Positions 7,147 to 15,018 of a stretch of 64,000 bases of DNA are shown one piece after another (the stretch's first letter is position 1; every line of letters begins with the position of its first letter). A program made the position numbers and the translations under genes. The stretch is from Flavobacterium sp. 90 (GTDB lineage: Bacteria > Bacteroidota > Bacteroidia > Flavobacteriales > Flavobacteriaceae). The DNA lies in assembly GCF_004339525.1 (NCBI RefSeq), contig NZ_SMGE01000001.1, positions 1,674,001 to 1,738,000 on the forward strand, given 5' to 3'. The notes beneath the pieces were generated by a model. The model saw only the letters and a list, made by a program, of their open reading frames with translations, was not told where the DNA came from and ran no database searches.

Positions 7147-8604
7147 ATGAAGCAAAATTTTTATACATACAAAAACACAATTGTCTTAATTGCGATCTGT
7201 CTAGCTACATTAATGTTCTCTCTGGAAATTTCAAGTGTTCCGGTTATACTTCCAACACTCGAAAAATTACTAAATGCCAATCTCAAAGACATGCAATGGA
7301 TTATGAACATCTATACGATAGGCTGCACAACAGTTTTAATGGCTGCTGGAACACTCGCCGATCGATACGGCAGAAAACGCATTCTAATAATCACTTTAAC
7401 TTTATTTGGAATTTCCTCACTAATTTGCGGTTTAACAGAAAATATAGCCTTATTAATAATCAGCCGTTTTTTCCAGGGAATAAGCGGCGGCGCAATGTTA
7501 ATTTGCCAAATAGCCACTTTATCACACCAATTTCAGGAAGGGAAAGAACGCAGTAAAGCATTTGGAATCTGGGGAATCATTCTTGGCGTTGGATTAGGTT
7601 TTGGTCCAATAATAGGTGGATCAATCATTGCTGTTTTATCATGGAAATGGGTGTTTTTAATTCATGTTCCTCTCGCCTTTTTGGCTGTTATTCTCGTTCA
7701 CTTTTACATAGATGAATCTAAAGATTCTGATGCTAAAAAATTAGACATTTGGGGCATAATCACCTTGTCTTTAGCTGTATTTGGATTAACTTATTATATC
7801 ACACAAGGTCCTGATCTTGGTTTTACAAGTCCGATAGCTTTAACTATCATAGCCGTAACATTTATAAGTCTCATTTTATTTTTATGGGTTGAAAAAACAA
7901 ATCCTTACCCAATGTTTGACTTTTCGGTATTCAAAATTCGGAATTTTTCCGGGGCAATTCTGGGGTCGATTGGTATGAATTTTAGCTTTTGGCCTTTCAT
8001 AATATATTTACCCATTTATTTTCAAAGTTATTTGGGATATGATGTAGTAACTGTTGGTTTGTCTTTGCTTGCTTATACACTTCCAACTTTAATAATTCCG
8101 CCTTTTGCAGAATATCTAACAGTAAAATATCGTTCAGGAATTGTAATTCCGTTAGGCTTGTTTATAATCGGACTAGGTTTTATTGTTATGAGATATGGCA
8201 GTATTGCCGAAGATGCCAGTTGGTTAACAATGCTTCCGGGTTCTTTACTAGCCGGAATTGGATTAGGATTAACCAATACACCAGTTACCAATGCAACAAC
8301 AGGTTCGGTTTCTTCCAATCGATCAGGAATGGCTTCAGGAATAGATATGAGCGCAAGATTAATAACCTTGTCTATCAATATTGCATTAATGGGTTATCTA
8401 TTAGTTGAAGGAATTTTTTCATACTTAAATATCGCTTTTTCTAAATCAGTAGGCTCAAAAACATTACATTCTATTTCAGAAAAAATAGCTGCAGGAAACT
8501 TTTCATCACTTAAACAAGATTTTCCGGAATTAAGTCTATTAGATTCATCAAATTCAATCTTCCATAAAGCGCTCGCTCATGGTTTTGAAATAATAATGCT
8601 TTAA
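7147..8604 (+). CDS. DHA2-type MFS drug transporter, truncated by an in-frame stop
   Basis: Proton-driven multidrug exporter of the EmrB/QacA (14-TMS) type, 485 aa to the first stop. Family motifs include IMNIYTIGCTTVLMAAGTLADRYGRKR (motif A: GxLaDrxGrkr) and the motif-C-like GVGLGFGPIIGGSI. Hydrophobic helices run to the end. The TAA at 8602-8604 falls inside what should be the final helix. Reading on in the same frame gives GGIGVWVLALLSFILFNPKK and a polar tail to TAA at 8680-8682, a typical ending of this family, so the gene appears to have lost about 25 residues and half of TM14 by a nonsense change. It may be a recent pseudogene, a functional truncation, or a sequencing error. It is divergent from its likely AraC regulator. 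Confidence 0.9.
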   Translation: MKQNFYTYKNTIVLIAICLATLMFSLEISSVPVILPTLEKLLNANLKDMQWIMNIYTIGCTTVLMAAGTLADRYGRKRILIITLTLFGISSLICGLTENIALLIISRFFQGISGGAMLICQIATLSHQFQEGKERSKAFGIWGIILGVGLGFGPIIGGSIIAVLSWKWVFLIHVPLAFLAVILVHFYIDESKDSDAKKLDIWGIITLSLAVFGLTYYITQGPDLGFTSPIALTIIAVTFISLILFLWVEKTNPYPMFDFSVFKIRNFSGAILGSIGMNFSFWPFIIYLPIYFQSYLGYDVVTVGLSLLAYTLPTLIIPPFAEYLTVKYRSGIVIPLGLFIIGLGFIVMRYGSIAEDASWLTMLPGSLLAGIGLGLTNTPVTNATTGSVSSNRSGMASGIDMSARLITLSINIALMGYLLVEGIFSYLNIAFSKSVGSKTLHSISEKIAAGNFSSLKQDFPELSLLDSSNSIFHKALAHGFEIIML

Positions 8605-8682
8605 GGAGGAATTGGCGTTTGGGTATTAGCTCTTCTTAGTTTTATATTATTTAATCCCAAAAAACCTCAAAGCAATTTTTAA
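8605..8682 (+). pseudogene. In-frame remnant encoding the lost last helix of the transporter
   Basis: After the TAA at 8602-8604, the same frame continues for 25 codons with a clear membrane helix (VWVLALLSFILF) and a short polar tail ending in TAA at 8680-8682. One base change in the internal stop, for example to TAT or TAC, would restore a 511-aa transporter. The first bases after the stop (AAGGAGG) happen to look like a Shine-Dalgarno sequence, but no start codon follows at a useful distance. Confidence 0.75.
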
Positions 8683-8703
8683 AATACCAATCAAAGGTTG
8701 AAA

Positions 8704-8861
8704 TGTGCCGCTAGGTACTAAATATTGGTAAAAACAGGGATAAGAATAAATTTAGAGTGCCGTAGGTACGAAATAGCTATTGTTTTGTTGCGTACCTATG
8801 GCACGCTAGCTAGCATATTACGAACTTAATTTCTAACCTATATTTAGTGCCTAACGGCACA
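8704..8861. repeat. Intergenic nested palindrome, family C (GTGCCGTAGGTAC type)
   Basis: Outer 26-nt arms (8704-8729 and 8836-8861) are complementary with three mismatches; the left one begins TGTGCCGCTAGGTAC. Inner arms GTGCCGTAGGTACG (8757-8770) and CGTACCTATGGCAC (8791-8804) differ by one base. The nested layout suggests a structured dispersed element filling the gap between the transporter and the nuclease gene. Confidence 0.7.
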
Positions 8862-8914
8862 AATTGTAGACTTTCATCCCTTGATTTACATTTATAAGCC
8901 TTTTTTTTAGCAAC

Positions 8915-9697
8915 TTAAAAATCCTTACTACTTTTTAAATTTTTCAGATTTGGAAAGAAGTCAATTCCTGTCATTTTTTCAAGAGTTTCAATAGGAACTA
9001 CGAAATCATAAAGTGACTTATTGCTATCTTCATTAGGAACCAAAAAAGCAATTGCTTTGTGTTCTTTGCCGGATTTAGTTAAAATAATTTTATAAAAATA
9101 TTTAGGGACAGCAACATTTTCTGTTCCTATTGTTTTATCTGAGTCTTTCAGAATTCCGCCAGTTACGACATAAATATCATTGTACTTCTCTGCCCAATAA
9201 CGTGTCTTTTGCTCTAACCTATTCCAGATTCCGCTATTAAAATCATGCTTTTGAGGCGAAATATTAGACGTATAAAAAGTATCATTATAAGCACTTTGAT
9301 CAAATTCCATATCTCCGGCAGGACAAAGATGCCCTTTATCATATCCTGATTTTTTATAGTTTCTCCAATCTGCAGAACCTGTCGTTACACTTGGATCTTC
9401 AATAAAATACGGCCGTTTATAATTTCCGTTTTTCAGATATTCTTTCTTTAATTCATAAGCAACCCATTCAGCTTGCTCATACTTTTCATTATAAGAAAGT
9501 GTATAATATTTATGCTTTACAATTTGCTTAGTTGTAGATGTAGGCAAATACGAAACAGAAAATCCTGAGCCGGTATTATTTTGATTTGATACAAAACCAG
9601 ATTCCTGTTCTTGAGCTAAATTTTCTTTTTCCCTGATTTCATTTTTACAAGACAAAAACAAAAAACCAATCAAACCTAAAACAATACAATTCTTCAT
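8915..9697 (-). CDS. Secreted DNA/RNA non-specific endonuclease lipoprotein (NUC1 family)
   Basis: Nuclease of the EndoG/Serratia nuclease superfamily, 260 aa. Residues 1-17 form a lipoprotein signal (GFLFLSC, lipid-anchored Cys17), so the enzyme is exported to the envelope or cell surface. The catalytic DRGH motif appears as DKGHLCPAGDM with the active-site His at 123, followed by YTSNISPQKHDFNSGIWNRLE, which carries the metal-binding Asn and the conserved family core. Residues 20-55 are a low-complexity linker. It probably degrades extracellular nucleic acid for phosphate or nucleoside acquisition. It stands alone, with no co-transcribed neighbour. Confidence 0.93.
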   Translation of the reverse strand: MKNCIVLGLIGFLFLSCKNEIREKENLAQEQESGFVSNQNNTGSGFSVSYLPTSTTKQIVKHKYYTLSYNEKYEQAEWVAYELKKEYLKNGNYKRPYFIEDPSVTTGSADWRNYKKSGYDKGHLCPAGDMEFDQSAYNDTFYTSNISPQKHDFNSGIWNRLEQKTRYWAEKYNDIYVVTGGILKDSDKTIGTENVAVPKYFYKIILTKSGKEHKAIAFLVPNEDSNKSLYDFVVPIETLEKMTGIDFFPNLKNLKSSKDF

Positions 9698-9780
9698 ACA
9701 ACAATCTTTTTTTCAATATTCAATACTTAGTGAGGTCTTCTAACAGATTACAAATTACCTCTTACATAATATAAACTTAC

Positions 9781-9820
9781 AAAAAAACGCTCCAAAAATT
9801 AAGCTTTTTGGAGCGTTTTA
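9781..9820 (-). terminator. Intrinsic terminator of the Prc protease gene
   Basis: AAAACGCTCCAAAAA (9784-9798) pairs perfectly with TTTTTGGAGCGTTTT (9805-9819). On the minus strand a run of Ts follows. It starts 25 nt after the protease stop codon. Confidence 0.92.
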
Positions 9821-9844
9821 ATAACAAATTAGTTCTATAAAGAT

Positions 9845-12028
9845 CTAAGATTTTACCAATTTATCCTTTTTCATTTTAGGAGAAACAGTGTTTTTTACAT
9901 AACCTTTAGATTGTAAATCATCTAGTACATTCAAAGCCTCTTCTACATAAACGTCTTTAGATAAAGCCTGGTGCCAAGCATCTCTCTTTTCTTTTAATGT
10001 AGCGTCATTTTTCATTTCAAGTTCTTCGTAAGGCAATGATTTAAAAGTCAAACTATTTTTATAATCCGAAATAGGTTTGTATTTTTTACCTTCATTTTCA
10101 ACTTGTTCCTGAGTAGCTTTAAAGCTAGTAATATTCAAGCTATAAGTGTTCTCTTTATTTTTAACATCGATCCATTTTGCATTATCTTCAATCAATTTGA
10201 ATTGTGCATTTTGAGCGATTCTGTTTTTACTATTGTCAATTGCTTTCGCAAAATTCTCATTTGAAGTCCAAGTGCTATAATCAGCAGGATCAATTTTATC
10301 CCAAGGCATTGCATTGTCAATATCGCGCTCACCCATTTTTAAATAAGCATAACGATCTGGCATAACAACATCACTATGAACACCTTCTAACTGAGTAGAA
10401 CCACCGTTGATTCTGTAGAATTTTTGTCCTGTAATTTTCAAAGCTCCTAAATCTCCATAATTTGCATTACGAACAAATTGGTTCAAATCAAGTACATTTT
10501 GCACGGTTCCTTTACCATAAGTTTGTTTACTACCAATGATAACTCCACGTTTGTAATCCTGAATCGCAGCAGCCAAAATCTCTGATGCCGAAGCCGAGAA
10601 GCTGTTAACCATAATTACTAATGGTCCGTCCCACTCGATTTTTTTATCTTTATCGTATAAAACTTCTTTCTTTTTTCCAGCAGATTTTACCTGAACAATT
10701 GGTCCTTCTTCGATAAATAAACCTGCAATATCAACAACTGTAGACAAAGATCCACCTCCATCATCACGTACATCAAGTACAATACCGTTGATATCTTCTT
10801 TTTTCAGTCTTTCTACTTCAAGAGCAATATCTTTTCCTGCATCACGACCATCTTTATTTTCAAAATCAATGTAGAATTTAGGCAAATAAATTACACCGTA
10901 TTTCAATCCATTTCTTTCTACAATACTAGATTTAGCATACGTTTCTTCGATTTCTACAACGTCTCTTGTAATTGAAATTACTTTGATTGTTCCGTCAACT
11001 TTTTTAACTGTCAATTTAACTTCAGTTCCTTTGTGACCTTTAATTTTTTTCACAACATCATCCAAACGCATTCCAACTACATCAACTGGCTCTTCGTTTC
11101 CTTGTGCTACTTTCAAAATTAAATCTCCAGCTTCCAATTCTTTACCTTTCCATGCCGGACCTCCAGAAATTAATTCGTCAATTTGAGTAAAGTCATTTTT
11201 CTTAGTTAATCTTGCTCCAATCCCTTCTAGTTTTCCACTAATATTAACATCAAAACGATCTTTTTCTTCAGGTGCAAAATAGCTTGTGTGTGGGTCAAAA
11301 CGTGTCATGATTGAGTTTACATATACAGAAAACCAATCTTCTTTATTCAAATCTTTAATTACACCAAAGTTATCATCTAATGATTTTAAAGAACTATCAC
11401 GAGTTTCTTTCTCTAATGCATCAAAAGATTTCTCTTTGTAAGCAGGATCTTTTTTCTTTTTATCCTCTTCTAATTTTTGTTTCGCAACAAGCGAAGACAG
11501 TGTCGACAATTTGATTTGTTTTCTCCATCTTTCGTTAATCTCTGTTAGATTTTTCGCATACGGAATATGATCATAATCAGCATTAAAACTCTCATCAACA
11601 GTGTAGTTGAAAGGTTGCGCTAAAATAGTCTTATAACGTTTTTTGCTTTCTTCCATACGTTTCATCAATCTTGTATAAGTAAGATTGAAAAACGTTAAGT
11701 CTTTATTCAAAAACTGATCGTCTAACTGCAATTCATATTGTTTGAATTCGTCAATGTCAGATTGAAGAAAGAATCTCTTTGAAGGATCCAGCGCTTCGAT
11801 ATAATCTTTAAAAATTCCTTTAGAAAACTCATCGTTTATTTCCGCAGGGCTGTAATGTCCTTTTTCAATAACAAAAGCAAGCAATTCTAAAAGCGTTTTA
11901 TCTCTATTTGGGTCCGGATCTACCGTCTTATCTGCATTAATCTTAAAAGCAAACAAGGTTAATGACAAGCATAATACGGCTATAAGTATTTTATAATTTC
12001 TTTTCATAAACTTAATAATAGCATTCAT
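9845..12028 (-). CDS. prc: Carboxy-terminal (tail-specific) processing protease
   Basis: Periplasmic S41 serine protease of about 727 aa. The order is an N-terminal signal segment (NYKILIAVLCLSLTLFAF), a Tsp N-terminal helical domain (about 40-240), a PDZ domain (about 255-345), the S41 catalytic domain with VLDVRDDGGGS, SASASE (the middle Ser is the expected nucleophile) and TYGKG (general-base Lys), and a C-terminal DUF3340-like region. These match E. coli Prc in order and size, and also the flavobacterial carboxy-terminal processing peptidases. The open frame can be extended to a TTG at 12031, but ATG at 12028 or ATG at 12007 (MKRNYK) are the realistic starts. The latter gives the cleaner signal peptide. 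Confidence 0.95.
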   Translation of the reverse strand: MNAIIKFMKRNYKILIAVLCLSLTLFAFKINADKTVDPDPNRDKTLLELLAFVIEKGHYSPAEINDEFSKGIFKDYIEALDPSKRFFLQSDIDEFKQYELQLDDQFLNKDLTFFNLTYTRLMKRMEESKKRYKTILAQPFNYTVDESFNADYDHIPYAKNLTEINERWRKQIKLSTLSSLVAKQKLEEDKKKKDPAYKEKSFDALEKETRDSSLKSLDDNFGVIKDLNKEDWFSVYVNSIMTRFDPHTSYFAPEEKDRFDVNISGKLEGIGARLTKKNDFTQIDELISGGPAWKGKELEAGDLILKVAQGNEEPVDVVGMRLDDVVKKIKGHKGTEVKLTVKKVDGTIKVISITRDVVEIEETYAKSSIVERNGLKYGVIYLPKFYIDFENKDGRDAGKDIALEVERLKKEDINGIVLDVRDDGGGSLSTVVDIAGLFIEEGPIVQVKSAGKKKEVLYDKDKKIEWDGPLVIMVNSFSASASEILAAAIQDYKRGVIIGSKQTYGKGTVQNVLDLNQFVRNANYGDLGALKITGQKFYRINGGSTQLEGVHSDVVMPDRYAYLKMGERDIDNAMPWDKIDPADYSTWTSNENFAKAIDNSKNRIAQNAQFKLIEDNAKWIDVKNKENTYSLNITSFKATQEQVENEGKKYKPISDYKNSLTFKSLPYEELEMKNDATLKEKRDAWHQALSKDVYVEEALNVLDDLQSKGYVKNTVSPKMKKDKLVKS

Positions 12029-12231
12029 CAAATTTTTTAATCTAAGTTACGGTAAAAACTGTGCCAACAAAGCCCAGTCCACTATAATTTTTTGTTAAAG
12101 ATATAAAAATGTTTGACGCGCTAAAATGTTCTTTAAATTAGTTGACAAATTTTGCTTTATTTGTGACTATTCAACCAAAATCTGTCACTACATTTGCTTT
12201 AAAATCCTACATTCAAAACCAAAATTCGGAA

Positions 12232-13011
12232 ATGAAAAGTGAAAAACCACTAATATTAGTTACCAATGATGACGGTATTTTGGCTCCCGGAATCAGAGCA
12301 TTAATAAGCGTTATGGAAACTATTGGCGAAGTTGTCGTCGTAGCTCCTGACAAACCTCAAAGTGCTATGGGACACGCCATCACCATTAATAACACCCTAT
12401 TTCTGGACAAAATATCAAAAGAAGATGACATTATAACTGAATATAGCTGCTCAGGAACTCCAGTAGATTGCGTAAAACTTGCCGTAAATGAAATCTTAAA
12501 ACGAAAGCCGGATTTGTGCGTTTCCGGAATCAATCACGGTTCAAACTCTTCTATAAATGTAATTTATTCAGGAACTATGAGCGCTGCTGTTGAGGCAGGA
12601 ATCGAAGGAATTCAGGCAATTGGATTTTCATTATTAGACTTTGACTGGAATGCCGATTTTGAGCAAATAAAATCATTCGTAAAAAAAATTACTTTAGAAA
12701 CCCTTGCCAATAAATTACCACCAGGTGTCGTTTTAAACGTCAATTTTCCAAAATTAAAAGAAAATGAAATCAAAGGAATAAAAATTTGTCGTCAGGCGAA
12801 AGCGTATTATGCGCAGAAATTTGACAAACGACAAACTCCTTTCGGGAAAGATTATTACTGGCTTACCGGAAAATTCACCAATGAAGATAAAGGTGAAGAT
12901 ACTGACGAATGGGCTTTAGAAAATGGATATATTTCGGTAGTTCCCGTACAATTTGACTTAACAGCACATCATTCTATACAACAACTTAATACTTGGAAAT
13001 TAAATGAATAA
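12232..13011 (+). CDS. surE: 5'/3'-nucleotidase SurE
   Basis: Metal-dependent cytoplasmic phosphatase acting on nucleoside 5'- and 3'-monophosphates and polyphosphate; 259 aa from the chosen start. Family motifs: LVTNDDGILAPGI with the metal-binding Asp pair, APDKPQSAMGHAIT, SGTPVDC and SGINHGSN. The frame is open upstream to 12142, but those 30 codons have no family match, and ATG 12232 places MKSEKPLILVTNDDG exactly where SurE proteins begin. The gene overlaps the next small gene by 8 nt and starts a plus-strand run with that gene and lpxB. Confidence 0.96.
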   Translation: MKSEKPLILVTNDDGILAPGIRALISVMETIGEVVVVAPDKPQSAMGHAITINNTLFLDKISKEDDIITEYSCSGTPVDCVKLAVNEILKRKPDLCVSGINHGSNSSINVIYSGTMSAAVEAGIEGIQAIGFSLLDFDWNADFEQIKSFVKKITLETLANKLPPGVVLNVNFPKLKENEIKGIKICRQAKAYYAQKFDKRQTPFGKDYYWLTGKFTNEDKGEDTDEWALENGYISVVPVQFDLTAHHSIQQLNTWKLNE

Positions 13012-13276
13012 AGCAGACATTCTTATCGGATTTATGATCGGTATTTTTACTTCAATTCTTGGAAGTTATTTGTTTATCACCTTTTTTACCACTTTTGATA
13101 TTTCAACAGGACTTGAAACAATTAGAAAACAAGGTTATTTAGGAAAAGTAATTACGTTAGGGACAATTTTAGATCTTGCTGTTTTTTTAATTCTTCTAAA
13201 GAGAAACAAAGAACTTATGGCAAGAGGCGTAGTTCTGGCAGTGATTGTTTTAGCAATTTCTACCTTATTTATTTAA
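13004..13276 (+). CDS. Small membrane protein between surE and lpxB
   Basis: Function unknown. The protein has 90 aa and three predicted helices (ILIGFMIGIFTSILGSYLF, a middle segment around VITLGTILDLAVFLILL, and GVVLAVIVLAISTLFI). Its start overlaps the surE stop by 8 nt, which indicates translational coupling. It resembles the unnamed membrane protein often found at this position in Flavobacteriia, which is my recollection of the neighbourhood rather than something shown here. A role in the envelope, alongside lpxB, would be a guess. Confidence 0.8.
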   Translation: MNKADILIGFMIGIFTSILGSYLFITFFTTFDISTGLETIRKQGYLGKVITLGTILDLAVFLILLKRNKELMARGVVLAVIVLAISTLFI

Positions 13277-13280
13277 ATCT

Positions 13281-13288
13281 TATCTTTG
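13281..13288 (+). promoter_or_regulatory. Putative -7 element upstream of lpxB
   Basis: TATCTTTG matches TAnnTTTG exactly and lies 56 nt before the lpxB ATG. The -33 region is not a clear TTTG. It suggests that lpxB has its own promoter besides read-through from surE. Confidence 0.5.
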
Positions 13289-13344
13289 CAGTGCAAAAAA
13301 AATATTGTGTTTAAAAATCGAAAAACACTTTCAAATAAATCTAT

Positions 13345-14463
13345 ATGAAGTATTACATAATAGCTGGCGAAGCCTCTGGAGATTTACACGGTTCAAATTT
13401 AATGAAGGCATTGTATGAAGAAGATCCACAAGCAGAAATTAGATTCTGGGGTGGAGATTTAATGCAAAAAGCCGGCGGAACATTAGTAAAACACTATCGT
13501 GAATTGGCTTTTATGGGATTTGTTGAAGTTATTTTCAATTTGAAAACCATCTTAAATAATATAAAGATTTGCAAGAAAGACATCTCTGAATTCAAACCTG
13601 ATGTTTTGATTTTTATCGATTATCCAGGATTCAATATGCGTATTGCAAAATGGGCTAAAGAGTTAAATTATAAAACACATTATTATATTTCTCCTCAAAT
13701 TTGGGCTTGGAAAGAAAACCGAATTAAAGCCATAAAACAAGACGTTGATAAGATGTTTGTGATTTTACCTTTTGAGAAAAGTTTCTACGAAGACAAACAT
13801 CATTTTCCCGTAGATTTTGTTGGACATCCATTAATTGATGCGATTCAAAATCAACCTGTTTTTGATGAAAAGACTTTTAGAGAAGAACATAAATTGGGAG
13901 ACAAACCAATTATTGCCGTTTTACCGGGAAGTCGCCAACAGGAAATCACAAAAATGTTAAGCGTTATGCTAAGTGTTGTTGATGATTTTCAGGATTATGA
14001 GTTCGTGATTGCCGGCGCTCCAAGTCAGGATTATGAATTTTATCAGCAATTTATAAAAAATAAAAACATTGCGTTTGTCTCTAATAAAACCTATGATTTA
14101 TTGCGTTCTTCAACGGCAGCTTTGGTAACTTCAGGAACTGCAACTCTTGAAACGGCTCTTTTTAAAGTTCCGGAAGTAGTTTGTTATAAAGGAAGTTCGA
14201 TTTCATATCAAATTGCAAAACGTATTATTACGCTAAAATACATCTCTCTTGTCAATTTAATAATGGATCAGGAAGTTGTAACCGAATTAATTCAAAGTGA
14301 TTGCAATACTAAACGCATAAAAGAAGAGTTATATAAATTACTTGAACCTCAATATCGCGAAAAACTACTGAAGAATTATGATATTCTGGAGCAAAAGTTA
14401 GGTGGTGTTGGTGCAAGTAAAAAAACGGCAAAACTCATTGTAGCTGATTTAAAACAGGTTTAA
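13345..14463 (+). CDS. lpxB: Lipid-A-disaccharide synthase
   Basis: GT19 glycosyltransferase that joins UDP-2,3-diacylglucosamine and lipid X to form the lipid A disaccharide at the inner face of the inner membrane; 372 aa, normal length. Visible family motifs are YYIIAGEASGDLHG at the N-terminus, IDYPGFNMRIAKWAK, YYISPQIWAWKENRI, FVGHPL, AVLPGSRQQEI, and TSGTATLETALFKVPEVVCYK in the nucleotide-sugar-binding half. It follows surE and a small membrane gene and precedes a lipoprotein gene by 13 nt, so the last two are probably co-transcribed. Confidence 0.97.
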   Translation: MKYYIIAGEASGDLHGSNLMKALYEEDPQAEIRFWGGDLMQKAGGTLVKHYRELAFMGFVEVIFNLKTILNNIKICKKDISEFKPDVLIFIDYPGFNMRIAKWAKELNYKTHYYISPQIWAWKENRIKAIKQDVDKMFVILPFEKSFYEDKHHFPVDFVGHPLIDAIQNQPVFDEKTFREEHKLGDKPIIAVLPGSRQQEITKMLSVMLSVVDDFQDYEFVIAGAPSQDYEFYQQFIKNKNIAFVSNKTYDLLRSSTAALVTSGTATLETALFKVPEVVCYKGSSISYQIAKRIITLKYISLVNLIMDQEVVTELIQSDCNTKRIKEELYKLLEPQYREKLLKNYDILEQKLGGVGASKKTAKLIVADLKQV

Positions 14464-14476
14464 AAAAGTTTTTAAT

Positions 14477-14962
14477 TTGAAAAAAATACTCATTTTCCTT
14501 CTTCTGGCGATTGCTTTTACTTCGTGTAAATCGACATCAAACGCTGTAGGCAAAAATGAATCAAAAAAAGAAAACCGATATACCGTCAATAAATTAATCG
14601 ATAAAGCGACAGACAATATTGGTGTTCGATATAAAGCCGGAGGAACTACAAAAAGTGGATTCGACTGTTCCGGATTGGTATATACTACATTTGAATCTGA
14701 AAATATAAAATTACCGAGAAGCTCTTTTGAGCAATCTAAAATAGGCACAATAATCAAATTTGATAACGCTCGAAAAGGCGATTTAATCTTCTTTAAAACA
14801 AACAAAAGCAAGCAAATTAATCACGTTGGACTTATTGTCGAAGTAAATTCGAGCGAAATAAAATTTGTACATTCCTCAACATCCAAAGGAGTAATAATTT
14901 CGTCTACAAAAGAAGCTTATTACGGAAATTCTTTTGCTCAAATCAACAGAGTAATCGAATAA
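14477..14962 (+). CDS. NlpC/P60 (C40) peptidoglycan hydrolase lipoprotein
   Basis: Envelope-anchored cell-wall peptidase of 161 aa. A lipoprotein signal (FLLLAIAFTSC, Cys17) precedes an NlpC/P60 domain with the catalytic Cys64 in GFDCSGL, His116 in INHVGL and a third polar residue, His132, in VHSSTSKG. The family cleaves D-gamma-glutamyl-diaminopimelate bonds. No ATG exists near the signal peptide: the first codon in a suitable place is TTG at 14477-14479, 13 nt after the lpxB stop, so a TTG start is the best choice. It probably forms an operon with lpxB. Confidence 0.92.
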   Translation: MKKILIFLLLAIAFTSCKSTSNAVGKNESKKENRYTVNKLIDKATDNIGVRYKAGGTTKSGFDCSGLVYTTFESENIKLPRSSFEQSKIGTIIKFDNARKGDLIFFKTNKSKQINHVGLIVEVNSSEIKFVHSSTSKGVIISSTKEAYYGNSFAQINRVIE

Positions 14963-15018
14963 GTTGAAATAAACAAAATTATATCTTTTTTCTTACAAAA
15001 TTTTAATACTTTTAAGCC

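Noticed and set aside
7092..7556. 154-aa ORF overlapping the start of the DHA2 transporter
   Set aside because: Different frame of a well-supported transporter gene; its composition (many N, H, R and stray C) is not protein-like.
5032..8861. CRISPR arrays suggested by repeated short words
   Set aside because: Repeats are palindromic, variable in spacing and number, without regular unique spacers or cas genes.
12142..12231. 30 extra N-terminal codons of SurE
   Set aside because: The first codon is not ATG-supported and the family begins at the internal ATG 12232.
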